The notes under the pieces: model-generated
What the model was told of the DNA's origin: nothing
Seen by the model: the letters and a program-made list of their open reading frames with translations, nothing else
Database searches by the model: none
DNA from: Pycnopodia helianthoides
Taxonomy: Eukaryota > Echinodermata > Asteroidea > Forcipulatida > Asteriidae
Assembly (NCBI GenBank): GCA_032158295.1
Contig: CM063253.1
Span: 4,743,001 to 4,807,000 of the forward strand
DNA length: 64,000 nt
Direction of reading: 5' to 3'
Shown here: one piece after another, positions 13,958 through 26,588 of the stretch
Layout: each line of letters starts with the position of its first letter
Position numbering within the stretch: position 1 is the stretch's first letter
Translations under genes and position numbers: made by a program

Positions 13958-15582
13958 AAAAATTGCCCAGTCTTTTTTCGTTGTGGTTTATTACTTGGCA
14001 AACACAAAAATAGTAAGCATTGTTTAGTTGTAAAAATGTTAAAGACCCCAATGAGTGTGACTCAGTCAAAATTTGATGGAATATTTTATGAACATAAGTT
14101 TGAATTTTGTGAGAATTTAACCCAAACGGATGGTAATATAACTGGAAGGAATTGATTGTATTGTTGCCTTGATACTTCAGTCATGCAAGTAAATAAAACT
14201 GTAACTAATTGCTTATGATATACAGCGGTGGCAAAATCAGAAAGCAGAGCTCATTGTGGATATTACCCGAAACATTCAATACATCAAAAAAACAAGTAAA
14301 CAACATTATATACAACAAATCCACTAGCAAAAAGTACGCTTGAATCTGCCATACACTTTTTTGTTGTTGTTTGAACCAACAATATTGATGATACTGAATA
14401 ACTGTTTCGGTATAGATAAACAAAATATTTTTTGTTGATCTGTCGCCAATAACGAGTTATAGTCCCCAAAATAGTTTTAGTGATCATGCAGGCTGATGCT
14501 TTCTTTTTGAAAGGGCAAGGGCACCAAGGTGTTTTATCCTTGGTAAAAGGGCACCTCTAAAAGGAAATTGTAAAATTCTATTGGAACATTTTAAGGGGCA
14601 CCGAGGTAATTGCCTCGATTGCCTTGCCTCGATTGCCTCTGTGAAGTTTCAGGCCTGGAGATGGTGGAAAAAGCAACCAATTCCTATGCTCAAGCATTGA
14701 CTATGCAGAAGTGGAAGTGAGCCCTCTTGGGTGTCACATTGCTGTAGAGTGATGTATGGTTTACAGAGCCTGAACATCTGACATCACACTCCGGACTCTG
14801 TGAATAACGCCAGATATACCGGCCTTGAGCACCTGGCAGGATGCTGCCAGATGTACCTTTGACCTCGCATCCCACAAAATGCTTCACTTCGGAGCGTCCC
14901 AAACATACACAGATTATGGCAAGCTTATCTCAGTGCATGTTCATCAAATGAAAACATTGGGCCTGTAAGAACAGTGCCTGTCTTTATCCTTGCGTGTAAA
15001 GACAGGGGACCAGTCGGCGGATTACACTGCGTGAAGTGGGGCACTTACCCACATCCCTCCTTGTTCGTCAAATCTTTTAGTATATTTTTCATAATACAAA
15101 ACATGATGGAAAGCAAAATTCTCAAAATGCTGTTTGAAAAGTGCTTTCACTCAGTTTTAAAAACTTTATCACCAAAAGACCATTGCATTACACTTAGTGT
15201 TACTAAAGGAAAATTTATTTGAAACATTTTTTTTTTTTAAACACAGTAAAATATTTACATTCAACCTTAAACTGCAGGCATTTTTTGCAAGATTTGTTGA
15301 AAATTAATCAAAAGCTTGTAAATTACAACTCAACATCCTTTTTTGGGTGGCGGTCAGGTTTGTGTAGTGGTATATTTACTGGGTTTTCCCTGGAATAATT
15401 CAAGCTCTGGGTTTTTCCTCCCACATCTAAAACTGAAAACTCCTTCTTTGTCTTCTGTCCATGGGGCTCTTAGGGTTTGTTTCCTTGGCTTCACAGCCAG
15501 AAAAAAAGTAATAATAATGAAATCCTAACATAAGACGCTGTCATGAACAAAGTGATTGAAAAAAATGGAGCCCGCACCAACA
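13958..15582. other. Non-coding with a degenerate repeat fragment
   Basis: No gene seen. A block at about 14510-14650 with 'aggggcaccgaggtaattgcc' type text recurs at 48635-48690, so it is a dispersed repeat. A stretch at 15390-15510 ('gggtttttcctccca', 'tctaaaactgaa') matches the tail of the SINE-like copy at 60770-60990. Confidence 0.45.
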
Positions 15583-15660
15583 TGGGGACAGATAGCTCAG
15601 TTGGTAGAGCTCTGGCTCAAAACCTGGAGGTAGCAGGTTCAAATCTCGCTCTCATCAAGT
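15583..15660 (+). mobile_element. tRNA-derived SINE-like head
   Basis: The sequence GATAGCTCAGTTGGTAGAGC (A box) followed by AGGTTCAAATC (B box) forms a tRNA-like unit of about 72 bases, and 'gtcttcgttca' follows, as in the foldback at 13569-13957. No CCA-compatible acceptor pairing is visible, so it is a repeat and not a functional tRNA gene. Confidence 0.65.
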
Positions 15661-15715
15661 TGTCTTCGTTCACCCAAACTGGATTTATATACCCAGTATA
15701 TAGTCAGTATATACC

Positions 15716-16077
15716 CAGGGCTCGAATTTGACACTGGACCGCTGGCCTGAGGCCAGTGATTTTAGTATCGGGCCAGTAAACTCATGTCCAGACAAGTCCG
15801 GCGGTCTTGTGTTTGTGTTCAAATGTTGACTTTCAGTCTGATAAATACATTTCTGTTGAGTACCAAAGACTACTTACCCATAATATATAAAATGAGATAA
15901 ATCTTTTCTTAGTGCTTTTTCAAATTCAAGCAGTTAAATTATTAACCTGAGTGGGCATTTTTTCTTCCCACTTAAATTCTGGTCTTGTACTCAAAATTCT
16001 GGTCCAGTAAACATTTTGAGCTACAAGCCCTGCGGTCTTGTAGGTTTTCCCCCAAATTCTAGCGCTGGTAATACCCG
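15716..16077 (+). mobile_element. CAGGGCTCGAA-ended MITE, copy A
   Basis: It begins CAGGGCTCGAATTTG and ends in a mutated inverse copy (CAAATTCTAGCGCTG). The interior shares long blocks with 26183-26588: 'ggccagtgattttag', 'aagtccggcggtcttgtg', 'ccagtaaacattttgag'. No target duplication is clear here. No transposase frame. Confidence 0.75.
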
Positions 16078-17065
16078 TTACTTCAAATTCCATATTTATA
16101 TATTTTTTTACACACACAACCCATTCCCGCCAGCTTCAGTCAAACATGACAAACAGCACTCGAGGGCAATCAAAAACCTCATGAAAAAAATAACAGGCTA
16201 GGAATTGTCAGCCTTGCAGTTAAGTACTGAATCCATCAATTTCATCAAAATATTTTTTTTAAAGAGGAATTTCAGTGCATCCATGAAGCTTTTTAATGAA
16301 AACCAAATATAAATAGGATAAAACATTTTTCTCAGCTTTCATTCCAGGGATTCAATTCTTGTTATGTAAGCCAGAGAGGCTCTGAAAACAAACAAAGAAG
16401 CTCTTCAGCCACAAATCAACCTCAATTTAATTCCAAGTAGCCTGGTATAAAAGCAAAAAACAAAACAAACAAAACGTTTTAGATAAAGCTAAATTTATAA
16501 CTATAAAATCCTGGCTAAGAAATTAGGTTTTTTTTAAAGATCGTTAATTGTGAACTTGTATCATAACTTGTAGCAAATCTACCCAAAATGCAGAATGTAA
16601 AAACACAAAAATGTTTTTCTGTAGTGTAAATTTAGAAAACCCAAGATCTGGCGTGCTTTGGGCATAGAGTTGTTGAAGTGAGCCATCTTGTGATGATGGT
16701 TGATGCTACTGCAGAGGATATTTTGCATTATAATGGATTTTTCATCCAGTGATGCATGTTATCACCCTGTGTAAAATATTAATGATGTGACATTAACGTT
16801 TACATAATTAATTGGATGGCATCGTTTTTATCTTCCTTAATGTGTGCTTCTAATTTCCTGTGTGGCAGAATTACTACTTTGGTATAAACAGCTAGGGACA
16901 AAAGTTACTATTTTCGTTATGAAGGCTTATAAATGATGGTATAAGCTGGAGCTAGTGTCATCTGTGGATGGATTCAAGGGGTCTTGAAGGATGGTCCTCT
17001 ATTAAAATATAATAATAAAAAATGCACTTAAAGGGACAATAACAATGATGATTACTGTTATCATG
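16078..17065. other. Non-coding, nothing recognised
   Basis: AT-rich, no gene, no repeat that I can match elsewhere in the window. Confidence 0.4.
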
Positions 17066-17390
17066 TATTATTATATATCTCTGATAATGAAACCAAGGGT
17101 GCCTCATAAATGAACTTAATCACTGTAGCTCCCAAGCCTAAGAAAACCTGTAAACAAGGGTGCTTGCTATGTGAACCAGAATTACTGGGGTTAACCCCTA
17201 CTCTTCCTTGACAAGTGTTCTGGGTTTCTTTGATGTGCACTACCAATCCCAGTACACAAAACCTAATTATGGTAAAGTATCTTGCTCACGGACACAGGTG
17301 CCACAAATGGGACTCGAACCCACACTCTGCTGATCAGAAACACTAGAGCTTGAACCCGGTGCTCCTAACCGCTCGGCCATGACACGCCAC
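17066..17390 (-). mobile_element. tRNA-Leu/Ser-type SINE, minus strand
   Basis: On the minus strand the head reads GTGGCGTGTCATGGCCGAGC, has a long variable arm and a B box GGGTTCGAGTCCC, then a tail that ends near 'ccttggtttcattatcagag' and AT-rich triplets. It matches 34321-34678 on the plus strand across head and tail. The layout (class II tRNA head, unrelated body, simple repeat 3' end) is that of a tRNA-derived SINE mobilised by a LINE. Confidence 0.8.
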
Positions 17391-18194
17391 AAAGTAAAGC
17401 AATAGTGAAAAACAATAGTGGTTAATGGCCTTTTGTTTTAAGCAGGTTATCTCTCAAAGGAAAACAAAGTAAAGAAAGGACTAAAGGTCTGGTCCATTTT
17501 TGGTGCAGATTTGAATCAGTATACATTATTAGTATTGCAGACAAGGGACTAGACAGGGGTGTTGGCATGATAAAGGTCTATAGTGAGTAATACATTTTTT
17601 TTCTCCTTGGACTTCTAAGCTGATTTTTATTACCACATATCTACTACCAGTATCTCACTAATGCAAAATCCTTCGCTCTGTGGTCAGTTCACCTTGAGAA
17701 AAGGCCAAAAATACCTTTTCCGGATATGATGAAATTACAAATATTTATATTCAATTGAACTAGATCCATCCCATCAATTCAAAGGGACATCTGGACTTAG
17801 AAATGATTGAAAAAAGTTATTCATGCACAATGAGCTGAGCGAGGTCGACATCTTAATTAAAGATCAACATTGATCTTTTAAAATCTCTTCAATATGCTAA
17901 ATCCAACTTTTAATAATTCACGCACTCGTGTGTGTCTCTGAGGCAAGGCCTAGTGCCTTAAAGTCTATGCTATGCGTTGCAACTGAACAAAGTTTTCACC
18001 AAAGTCTGGGGGATCGTGCACGCAATGCGGTGAATGTGTGGGTCGTGTAGACCAAACATGAATCCAACTCCGGAAGAAATTCACTAGACTATAGAACTTA
18101 CACAGCATGAAATTTTTCTGGACCAGAACACAAAATAATGAAGTAATTTTTGTCCTTTTTTTCCCCCTCCTCCAGACCAGGAGGAAAGCTGAGA
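17391..18194. other. Non-coding, nothing recognised
   Basis: No credible coding frame or RNA gene. Confidence 0.4.
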
Positions 18195-18665
18195 ATTTTG
18201 CCTTCTAAAAATTGGCATTTTACTCGGGTGGGATTCCTACCCATGACCTTACTACTAAACCACTGAGCTTGCCCGGTTATAGCTAGAGGATGCTGGCTCC
18301 AATCCCACTCGAGTAATAGGCCTATGCCTGTGGATTTTTTTTTAACAGGACTCAGATGTACTGTGTGATATTTGGGTGGGTAAAACACAAATAAATATTC
18401 TTCATCCCGATGCAAAAACAGCATTTAACAAAAAAAATCATTGTGATACCAGCTGCTGCTAAAACAAAGGATTCAAACTGTCTCTGGCTACTGGGCAAGC
18501 TCGGTAGTCTAGTGGTAAGACTATCTGCTCAGAAGGAAAAGGTCACAAGTTTGAATCCTACTTAAGTAAAATGCCTTTTTTTTTATACAGGACTCGGGAA
18601 AGTACACACAGTATACAGTGCTTAACCCACATCAGGGTGTGGGTAGAGCACAACATATTTAATAT
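18195..18665 (+). mobile_element. tRNA-like repeat 'GGTCTAGTGGTAAGAC', inverted plus tandem arrangement
   Basis: A minus-strand tRNA-like head (about 18203-18276) abuts a plus-strand B-box half (18298-18310). Then come body, tail ('cacaaata..attcttcatcc', 'cccgatgcaaa') and a full plus-strand head (18488-18570) followed by a second body. The two plus-strand B boxes are about 252 bp apart, so the plus-strand part is a tandem dimer of at least one and a half units. The same tail-then-head order is seen at 37390-37640. Confidence 0.7.
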
Positions 18666-18690
18666 CACTTCAACCTTTCAATACTGGTGG

Positions 18691-20182
18691 TAGATAGATT
18701 TATGGATATCATAAATTTTTAGTGCATGTTTTTGTTTTGCTTCCACCATGTTTAATCATTCATAGCATCTGTAACAATAATGAGTAATGGAAAAAAGATG
18801 AGGAAAGAGAATAAGACATAAATCTTTTCAAAATATTTTGTCCAAAAAACCCCAACATGACCATGTACGTCCAGTATACACAAAAAAAGTCCCCAAGCAC
18901 AAGACAGGCCTATTGATGCTATTCACACCAAGGTGTTAATATGTTTATGAAAGACATGACTTTTTGCATAGCCAGTAATTTACAGCTGTGTATATATACA
19001 CAGTTGTGTATAATTATGTACACAGCTGTGTTGCTAGCTTAGACTAAAATATAGACATATTGTGTAAAAGTTCACATGAATGCGTATGATACAGAAAATG
19101 TCTTTTGATGTGGTAAAACAATAAATTGTATCTATAGAAAAATTCAATTTTAACTTTAATTCACACACACTTGATTCAAAGTTATCAGAGGTCTTCCTTT
19201 CACACTGGGAAAAATGCTGCATGTTGAAAAACTTTCATATTATAGTTTAGAAAACAAAGAAATTTAGTTTTACTTTAAAAAATTATATATAATAATTTTT
19301 ATCTGGCAACAGAAACATAAACAAAGCTGGTTGCATACAAAAACAAAACATTTTAAAGGACACATTTACCTTTGAAATAAAATAAGTTGTTTAGTAATTT
19401 TGTTTGCTAGTACATGTATATGGACATAGAAACATTTTTTCTTGCGAACATTTTTTCTTCTTCAAAGAAACAGTATATCCTGCATTTCTGCAAGAGTATG
19501 GTAAAGTTATCTACCTGCTGTTATAAGGTCATTGTTGGTATCTAACACCTGCTGTGAAAAGGACATTGTTGCGAACACTTTTGATAAAACAATATTAACA
19601 TGTTTTGTTGCGTTTTTTATACATAATTTTTTTTTATGAAGGCAGATTCCATTGAAACAGAATTTTCTTGAAGATGAAATGATTTCTGACAATTTCGTAT
19701 TTTGGTAGGCTAAATGACCAAATAGTTTGGTCATTTATTCAAATAGTTTGACAATAATCATCAAAGCTATGTCTTTAGAATAAAATAGACAAGTCATCTA
19801 ACATTATGCAGGATACTCAAAACCTGCTGCAGGCCACAGATAAACTTTTTCTGTACAACCAGTTCAAATGTCCATTAACCCTTTTGCGAAACCCCATCAA
19901 ATTAGAAAGGACAATTATTTCATCAGCCACCAGTCACTTGTTAAAGCCGAGTCTTTTTGCCCTGCAGTAACTCCGCATTCAGTTTAACAAATCATTTAAC
20001 CACAGCAGCGCCTGATTGATGACAATGGACTTAAATGAATGGCTTTGTAAGTTAATTACCCGCTCATTTTTTCCTGAAGCGAGGTTATCCAATCGTGGCT
20101 TTTTTGCTGAACAGCTCTCTGTTTGAATCTTAAGAAATGTATTATAAGTACTGAATATTCAGTACCTATGGAAACAAAATCC
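18691..20182. other. Non-coding with one strong palindrome
   Basis: No gene. A perfect 18-bp palindrome CTGTGTATATATACACAG lies at 18986-19003, followed by another ACAGCTGTG copy at 19022-19030. Confidence 0.5.
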
Positions 20183-20265
20183 ACATGTGCCTCGGGTGAG
20201 ATTCGAACCCTGACCTTCCGGATTCTAGAGCAGACGTCTTAACCGCTACACCACCAAGGTTACTA
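20183..20265 (-). mobile_element. tRNA-like repeat head, minus strand
   Basis: The minus strand shows an A-box-like GGTGTAGCGGTTAAGAC and a B box AGGGTTCGAATCTC. The ends CCTTGGT and ACCCGAGG can pair partly, and an anticodon-like arm is possible. The T stem pairs poorly, so I favour a tRNA-derived repeat or pseudo-tRNA over a working gene. Confidence 0.55.
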
Positions 20266-20565
20266 AATTCCAGTCGGAATTCCTACAATTAGCAGCGACT
20301 AGCTGCACTTAGTATTCAATGCAATACCACATATCAGTGTAGGTTAAAAAAATTAAATTGTTCCCCCCCCCTCAACCATAATGTCAATAAAAAAGGTCTT
20401 CAGACAGTCAAACAAATGGCAAGCATAACATGAACGCAATCAATTTTGGAGGAAATTTATCAGAGTCATTGTCAGAAACTCAGATGAATCAAGTCATGTC
20501 AAATAGAATTACTACTGTTTGGTTACATCTAAAGATGACACTAAAATGTCTCCCTCTTCAGTTAA

Positions 20566-20925
20566 AGGAAAATTACAGAATTGGTAAGAAAAAAACTTGT
20601 AAAATATACTTTTTGTTCATAGATTTACATTTACAGTTTACACTGTCTAAATATTTCTGTCTGGTATGCCATATTTGATGAGAAATGAACAAAACTAATT
20701 TTCCGATTGGAGTTTATCGCTCAGTGAGCGTTTTATTCATTTTTTGAATCTATATGATTTCATGCAAATGTGTAATCGTTTTTTTTACTATTTTCTCGTG
20801 ACCCAGATATCCGATCGATCTCAAACTTCTACAGGTTTGTCATTGTATGTATATGGTGGATTACAAAAAGTGCTTACACTGCCAGCAACTGTTTTGTTAG
20901 AAAAAAACAATTCTGTAATGTTCCT
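20566..20925 (+). mobile_element. TTAA-flanked MITE-like element, family 2, copy a
   Basis: A 360-bp element bounded by TTAA (20562-20565, 20926-20929). Its ends are AGGAAAATTACAGAATTGG and its complement. The central palindrome CGCTCA-G-TGAGCG is at 20718-20730. It aligns along its whole length with 25540-25925 and, inverted, with 29288-29670 and 54048-54431. Confidence 0.85.
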
Positions 20926-20929
20926 TTAA

Positions 20930-23900
20930 ATGAAATGGACAAATTTGCTCCCAATATCGTGTCATGAGAACATGACTCAGATGTGTACATTTACTGAACA
21001 AGCATCATTCAAGCAGCCATACATCTTTTACAAAAAAAGTTCAAATAAGGCAAACAATTACAAGCTGAGCTTAGATGCAGTCTGGTTTACCCAAGAAAAG
21101 TGGGGAACAGCATTTGAAGAGAAAAAGACTCACTTTTCAGCGAAACACAAGACTGAGAATAGAAAGTGGACGGAACACAATTTAATAAAAAATGTAATCT
21201 AAAACGTAATGCAGAAACCTCTTAGCTCGGCAAAAACAACTACTTATAAAAATGGATCTGGTAGAAGTAACACACACAAAAATAGGCGAAAAAGTAATCT
21301 ATTGAAGATATTACAGATCAGAATGGAACTAGGGAGTCTCCTTGTTTTACAGAAAAAAATCTGACTGCAAAAACAACTGTTTTGTAAGAATAATTGAAAG
21401 TTAATGTATACTTTGTGTCAGCCCTTGCGTTTTTTTGTTTCTCTTAATATTGTTGATTGTTTTCTTTAACCCTTTGTTTTTCTACGCCTTGAAATGGGTT
21501 ATTTAGGTAGATGGCATATTGTTGATTTTATTGATATTATTATTACTTATTATTGTAGTAGAATCAACACCAAAGATGGCACAATACAGCATCTAAAATT
21601 AAAGTAAACAAATCCATGAAAATGATGTCTTGGGATATAATTTGGGACATTCCTGCGATGAATAGTTAACTTTAAGTGCTAGTAGAATGCAGATTGTTTG
21701 AATTGTGTTCCTGATTCAAGACAGATTTAAAATAAATAAATAAAACAGTTTCCTCTTTTTTGATCAATCTATTTGAACAAAAACGAGCAAGCTATTTTTC
21801 TCTCTTTATAACACTCCCCTCTCGTGAATTTTGCTAGAAGTTCACCTTTTAAATTGTTTTTAAAACTTTAGTTTGTTCAGGATCTCTAAATTATGCATTG
21901 AATTGAAGAATGACAGATTAATGCATTTGTTTTACCATTGACACTGCATACCATCTTTAAATTGCCTTGGAAGCAATGTCATGCCATCAATTGTGGGATC
22001 AATTGCAAACTGATAATGTGCGGTTAGAATTTTTACGACATGATTACAGAGGTTGAAGTCTCTTCACCTACCCCTACCTGTAGCCCATCAGTCACCCTCA
22101 ATTCCAACCCCCCCCCTCCGATTCATCTGCTTCCATCCCAGGTTATTGTTCTTGTTTTTTTTTTTTAACCAAGAGAAGAGAAACGAAAGGGGGGAGGAAA
22201 AACAACCTTGTTTGAACCATTTTCTTTGAGGATGTCACAAGAGCATGCAAGCTCAAGGGGCTACACTACGTGCATAAACGAGCCTGATGGGTAACAGCAA
22301 CACAGTAATTGTCTCAAATTGTGCGTCCTTCGAGACAGCAGCTGGTCCGTAATACACGTTCAAAAAGATCAAGACACAGCAGGCTCTGAACAACACTCTG
22401 AAGACAATTGAAACCTATATGTTAGCCGTTCACGCTGAAAAGACCATCTTGGGATACCGATCAAAATTATGCATTACTGCCATGAAATCAATCTTATTGC
22501 CTTATAGTGATATCAAATAATAAACCCCAAGGAAAACTTGCCTTATCATAATACATAGTAGTTATTTGGGGTAAACATTAATTAAGAGAGAACATCTTTT
22601 ATTCAACACCCAATGAAATTGGCTTTTAAAAAAAAGCTTGCTATTGTAGAGCAACAATAACAGCCAAATGACTTAGATTCTTGCAGTAGAGGAACATATG
22701 GTTTTATTCACAGCGATATGGTTTTTATTGAAAAGGTGTGTATGCATTTTAATACGGACGACTCCGACGCTAACCCACCGTGAGACTTGCATATTTTATG
22801 AACAAAAACACCCTGACGATCAGTTGCTGCCTCAGTTTTCTCATGATTGACAGTGATTGACAGGAATTGCCGTAAGGGTTCTCATTGTGTAGTGCAAAGA
22901 AGGTCAATTCAGGGCTTTTGGTTGCTATTCATACCATTTTTAATGATTTGGCCATGAGCTATGTTCGTTCATTTTAAAATACTCCATACTAAACTTTTAT
23001 TGAAGATTCATATTCACAGATAAATGTAAATTTTGAGTGTTTTGCTGTTCAGAAGCCATTGCCATACTGTCTTTAAACCAAATATGGTTTTGTTTTTATA
23101 GTGCAAGGAAAATGTACAAATTTCTTCAGATGTTTTTTTCTATTTTAAATCATGTTAGAGGCCTATACCTTCGATCATCTTTCAGAAATAATGTTTGAAA
23201 TAGATTGTTTTTTTCTTTTTGCCTAATAAATCAGGAGTAATAAAATATTTCAACTTTTTTATTAAATTGTAAGGAAAGTTGTTATGATTACTTAAAAATA
23301 TAAATGAAATTATCACAGAATAGTTGTATGGGGAGTTTCTAAGTTAAAAGCAAGACTTTAGAATGATGGGAAAATCCATGCATAGTCTTTTGAATCTGTC
23401 TTTTGATGGATAAATTAATCGGATAAGTCAATAATCTAAATTTGTCAAAACCCTTTGAAATGGTATAACCCTGAGAGCTTAAATATATCAGATTACATTA
23501 CTCATCTGCAGGGTAGCTGCTGCCAACAGTCAAAAAGGAAAGCGCACTGTTTGCACTTAAATCAATAACATTATTTTCTTTTCTGTGTCGGTCTGCAGAT
23601 AACAATCAATAAAAAAAATTCTTTTAAATAAGTTAATCTTTTTTTAAATTTTTTTTAAAGTACACTTCATATCAGCACTAGCTGTTTTTTTTAATTTGTA
23701 TTGTTATTATTATTATTTATTTGTTACAGTATATGCTCCCAGGGGCTCGTAAACAAAGGCATGGGCTTGAAGTATTCATACAGCTGAATAGGCTGATTGG
23801 AGTTTCTCAGCCGAGTGAAACTTGTCCTATATTGGTTTGGTTTGGTTTTGTTTGGGTTGATATCAGGATATACCATGCCAAAAATAAAAAAAACAACTGA

Positions 23901-24808
23901 TCACAAAATTATTAGTTATGGCCCTATTAGTGATGTTGTGGGTTCGGCTGCAGTAGGGCTAGCGACCTGAAAGTGACACATCCATTTAATAAGTCATGCT
24001 TAATTGAAAAGACTCATACAAGTTTAACTAACATTTTCTTCAACGTTCAGAAAAGCCATGTTAGTTGTTTTTTTTTTTGTTGTTTTTTTAAATATGTAGA
24101 ATTGTTTTTTAAAAAGCAGTGGAAAATGACTCCTATTACAAGTTGTAATTAACATTTGTGGGTGAATAACACAATCATCTATAGTTGGCCAGTGATGAAA
24201 ACTTAGGTTTAGACTTAAAAAGATATACAGTGTATTGTGATCATGTTTGATAGTCTCAGTCAACGTCTTGCCAAAAAATATTAACCTCAATCCCCCAAGC
24301 TGGCAAATATTTAGAGAATTTCAAATTACACAGTCAGAAGGTGCCACGTAACTTGAACAATATTGGTTGACTTTTAAAGTCTGAAAGGTGACTGATTCAT
24401 AGAAGAATACATTAGATCTGAGATTATTCACTAACATATCGATTGTATTGAACTTCTACACCCGAGTAATTACCGATGATATTTGAGATCGTCTGGAGAC
24501 TGTTAACTACGTGCATGCCATAGACAAAGCAAGCAAAAGCCATCAAGTACCACTTGCACACTGCTCCCCCATGCACGTCATGTTTGACAAACACCGAGTT
24601 TCCCCCCCCCCCTCCCTACTCACAGACTTTACACGTTTCCCCCCTCTTGCTGGAGAATGGTACAGTCCACAGCACTCGGTTGAAGTAGTGCATTCGTCGT
24701 TGCCAGAGCTCATCCAGATGCAGGGAGATTACAGTTCAATTGGAACATCTTCTTCGCTAACCGTGCACTCTCTTAGAAAACACGTGTGTTTACCACACAC
24801 ACTACAAG
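20930..24808. other. Non-coding interval before exon 2
   Basis: About 3.9 kb without recognisable exon, RNA gene or shared repeat. Homopolymer T runs are frequent. The last 500 bp may include the promoter and 5' UTR of the next candidate exon; no clear TATA box was identified. Confidence 0.4.
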
Positions 24809-24820
24809 TGACCATTCCAT

Positions 24821-25151
24821 ATGATACGTATGCAAAGCATCAAAGAGGATGAAGCCAAAAATGGGAGCTATCCGAGCTCCCCTAAGGAAATACCGGACAC
24901 GGCGGAATCCACGGACAGAGCGGCCAGCGACATCCTGCAGGAGTTAGAACTGGGAACTGGAGAATGTACCTGTAGCTGCCAGCTGTACTGTAATAACAAC
25001 GACGTGCCTTCAAGTTCAACTCCGACAACGACGGCGACGAGCATCACCATTTCCAATAATAACGGGGATCTTTTAAAAAAGAGGAAAAGTCTATGGAGTC
25101 GTTCGCAACATTCCCGCCGGCTGAAGATGGTGGTGCCGGGCAAGAATGGAG
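24821..25151 (+). CDS. Candidate alternative first coding exon 2, protein not recognised
   Basis: This exon encodes about 110 residues, from MIRMQSIKED to VPGKNG, plus one base, and ends at G|GTGGGT (GT at 25152-25153), again phase 1. An in-frame TGA at 24809-24811 lies just before the first ATG, so translation must start here if the exon is first; a second Met is at codon 4. Visible parts are an acidic Glu/Asp/Ser N-terminus, a short Cys cluster (ECTCSCQLYC, residues about 48-57), a Ser/Thr/Asn-rich linker, and a strongly basic end (LLKKRKSLWSRSQHSRRLK, about 85-103). GC content and codon balance (many CGG, ACG, GCG) exceed the flanks. No membrane segment. The basic end may be a phosphorylation or membrane-surface binding region. 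The family is unknown to me. Same strand and same exit phase as 1722-2103 and 35835-35937. Confidence 0.65.
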
Positions 25152-25189
25152 GTGGGTCTACAGATGATGTTGTAGTATTATTGTTAATT

Positions 25190-25500
25190 AGTATTATTAT
25201 TATATCTTTCTGGTAATGAAACCAAGGGACCCTCAAAAGCGACTATAGCACTGTAACCAGTAGGTCTAAAGATACCCGTGTAGAAAAGATGAGGAAGAAA
25301 TTTTGGTTTTAGGTGTGGGAGGAAAACCCCAAATCGGGAAACCCCACACAATCAGGTAGAGACTGAAAACCCAATCCACATGCAAGACAAGGGTACGGGA
25401 TCCGAAACTTCGGGTCACAGAGATGAAAGGCAGGGAAGAAATCTCTGAGCCAACCTAAATCTTGCCACCGTATTCTGTCAGCAATTAGCATAAAACCTTT
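25190..25500 (-). mobile_element. tRNA-derived SINE-like element, minus strand
   Basis: The element starts about 40 bp after the exon 2 donor. Its right end carries a decayed tRNA-like head ('ggctcagag...ctgtgacccg'), and its left end has the tail 'ctttctggtaatgaaacc'. It aligns with 47978-48260 (same strand) and partly with 60770-60990 (plus strand). No coding capacity. Confidence 0.65.
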
Positions 25501-25539
25501 TATTATTAAATACATTGGAATAGTACCAACAAATTTTAA

Positions 25540-25925
25540 GGGACATTACAGAATTGGTAAGAAAAAAACTTGTAAAATGTACTTTTTGATCACAGATTTA
25601 CATAAAACTTACACAGTCTAATGATGATGATAGTAGAAAACATCCCCCAAAATATTTCTGTCTGAAATGCCATATTTGATGAGAAATGAACAAAACTAAT
25701 TTTCCGATTGGAGTTTATCGCTCAGTGAGTGTTTTATTCATTTGTTGAATCTATATGATTTCATGCAAACGTGTAATCGGTTTTTCACTATTTTCTCGTG
25801 ACCCAGATGGCCGATCGATCTCAAACTTCTACAGGTTTGTCAGTTTATGTATATGGTGGATTACATAAAGTGCTTACACTGCCAGCAACTGTTTTGTTAG
25901 CAAAAACCAATTCTGTAATGTTCCT
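25540..25925 (+). mobile_element. TTAA-flanked MITE-like element, family 2, copy b
   Basis: A 386-bp element between TTAA at 25536-25539 and 25926-25929, about 90 percent like copy a, with a 'gatgatgatagtag' segment that copy a lacks. The centre is CGCTCA-G-TGAGTG, one mismatch from the palindrome. Confidence 0.85.
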
Positions 25926-26182
25926 TTAACTTAGAAGGTATTTAGTTGAAATCAGCTTGACTTTTATGTGGACCCCTAATTAGGCCTCTCAGTCCAACTC
26001 TGGCCTGGTAAGTCAGGACAAACATATTCATTACTGGAGAAACCACATAATTGGTTTCTTCAAGTGCTGATGATTTTATTTTGAGAGAAGAGAGGCTATT
26101 AACCTAGTTAACAAGTGAAGAGAAATCCCCTCCTCTTCCCCCCAACTCCACTTAATTTCTTTTAATAGTATTTACCGTCTAT

Positions 26183-26588
26183 CAGGGCTCGAATTTGACA
26201 CTGGACCGCAGGCCCGAGGCCAGTGATTTTAGCATTGGGCCAGTAAACTCATGACCAGACAAGTCCGGCGGTCTTGTGTTTTCAATTCAATAACCATTCA
26301 TGTGCATGTACATGTACCTCACTCTATAATATCTTGAACAGAAACACATTATGTTCAAATGTTGACTTTGAGTAATGATTTGAAAAAAAACGTAATACCC
26401 TTAAAGACAAATGAGGTCAATCTTCTCTTATATGTCTTAGTGCTTGTTCAATTAAATGCAAGTTAAACGGTGCAAGGAAGTATTTTCTCAGTATGAATCT
26501 GGTCTTGTAAAATTATTTCTGGTCCAGTAAACATTTTGAGATACAAGTCCTGTGGTCTTGTGGATTTTTCCCCCAAATTCGAGCCCTG
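26183..26588 (+). mobile_element. CAGGGCTCGAA-ended MITE, copy B (intact ends)
   Basis: A 406-bp element with terminal inverted repeats CAGGGCTCGAATTTG and CAAATTCGAGCCCTG. It is flanked by the direct repeat TCTAT (26178-26182 and 26589-26593), which is consistent with a 5-bp target-site duplication. There is no transposase frame. Other copies are 15716-16077, 60583-60677 and a fragment near 45895-45945. Confidence 0.85.

Noticed and set aside
24511..24852. 113-residue frame overlapping exon 2 upstream
   Set aside because: Different frame from the exon, crosses a C run and ends just after the exon 2 ATG. It is more likely 5' UTR or promoter.
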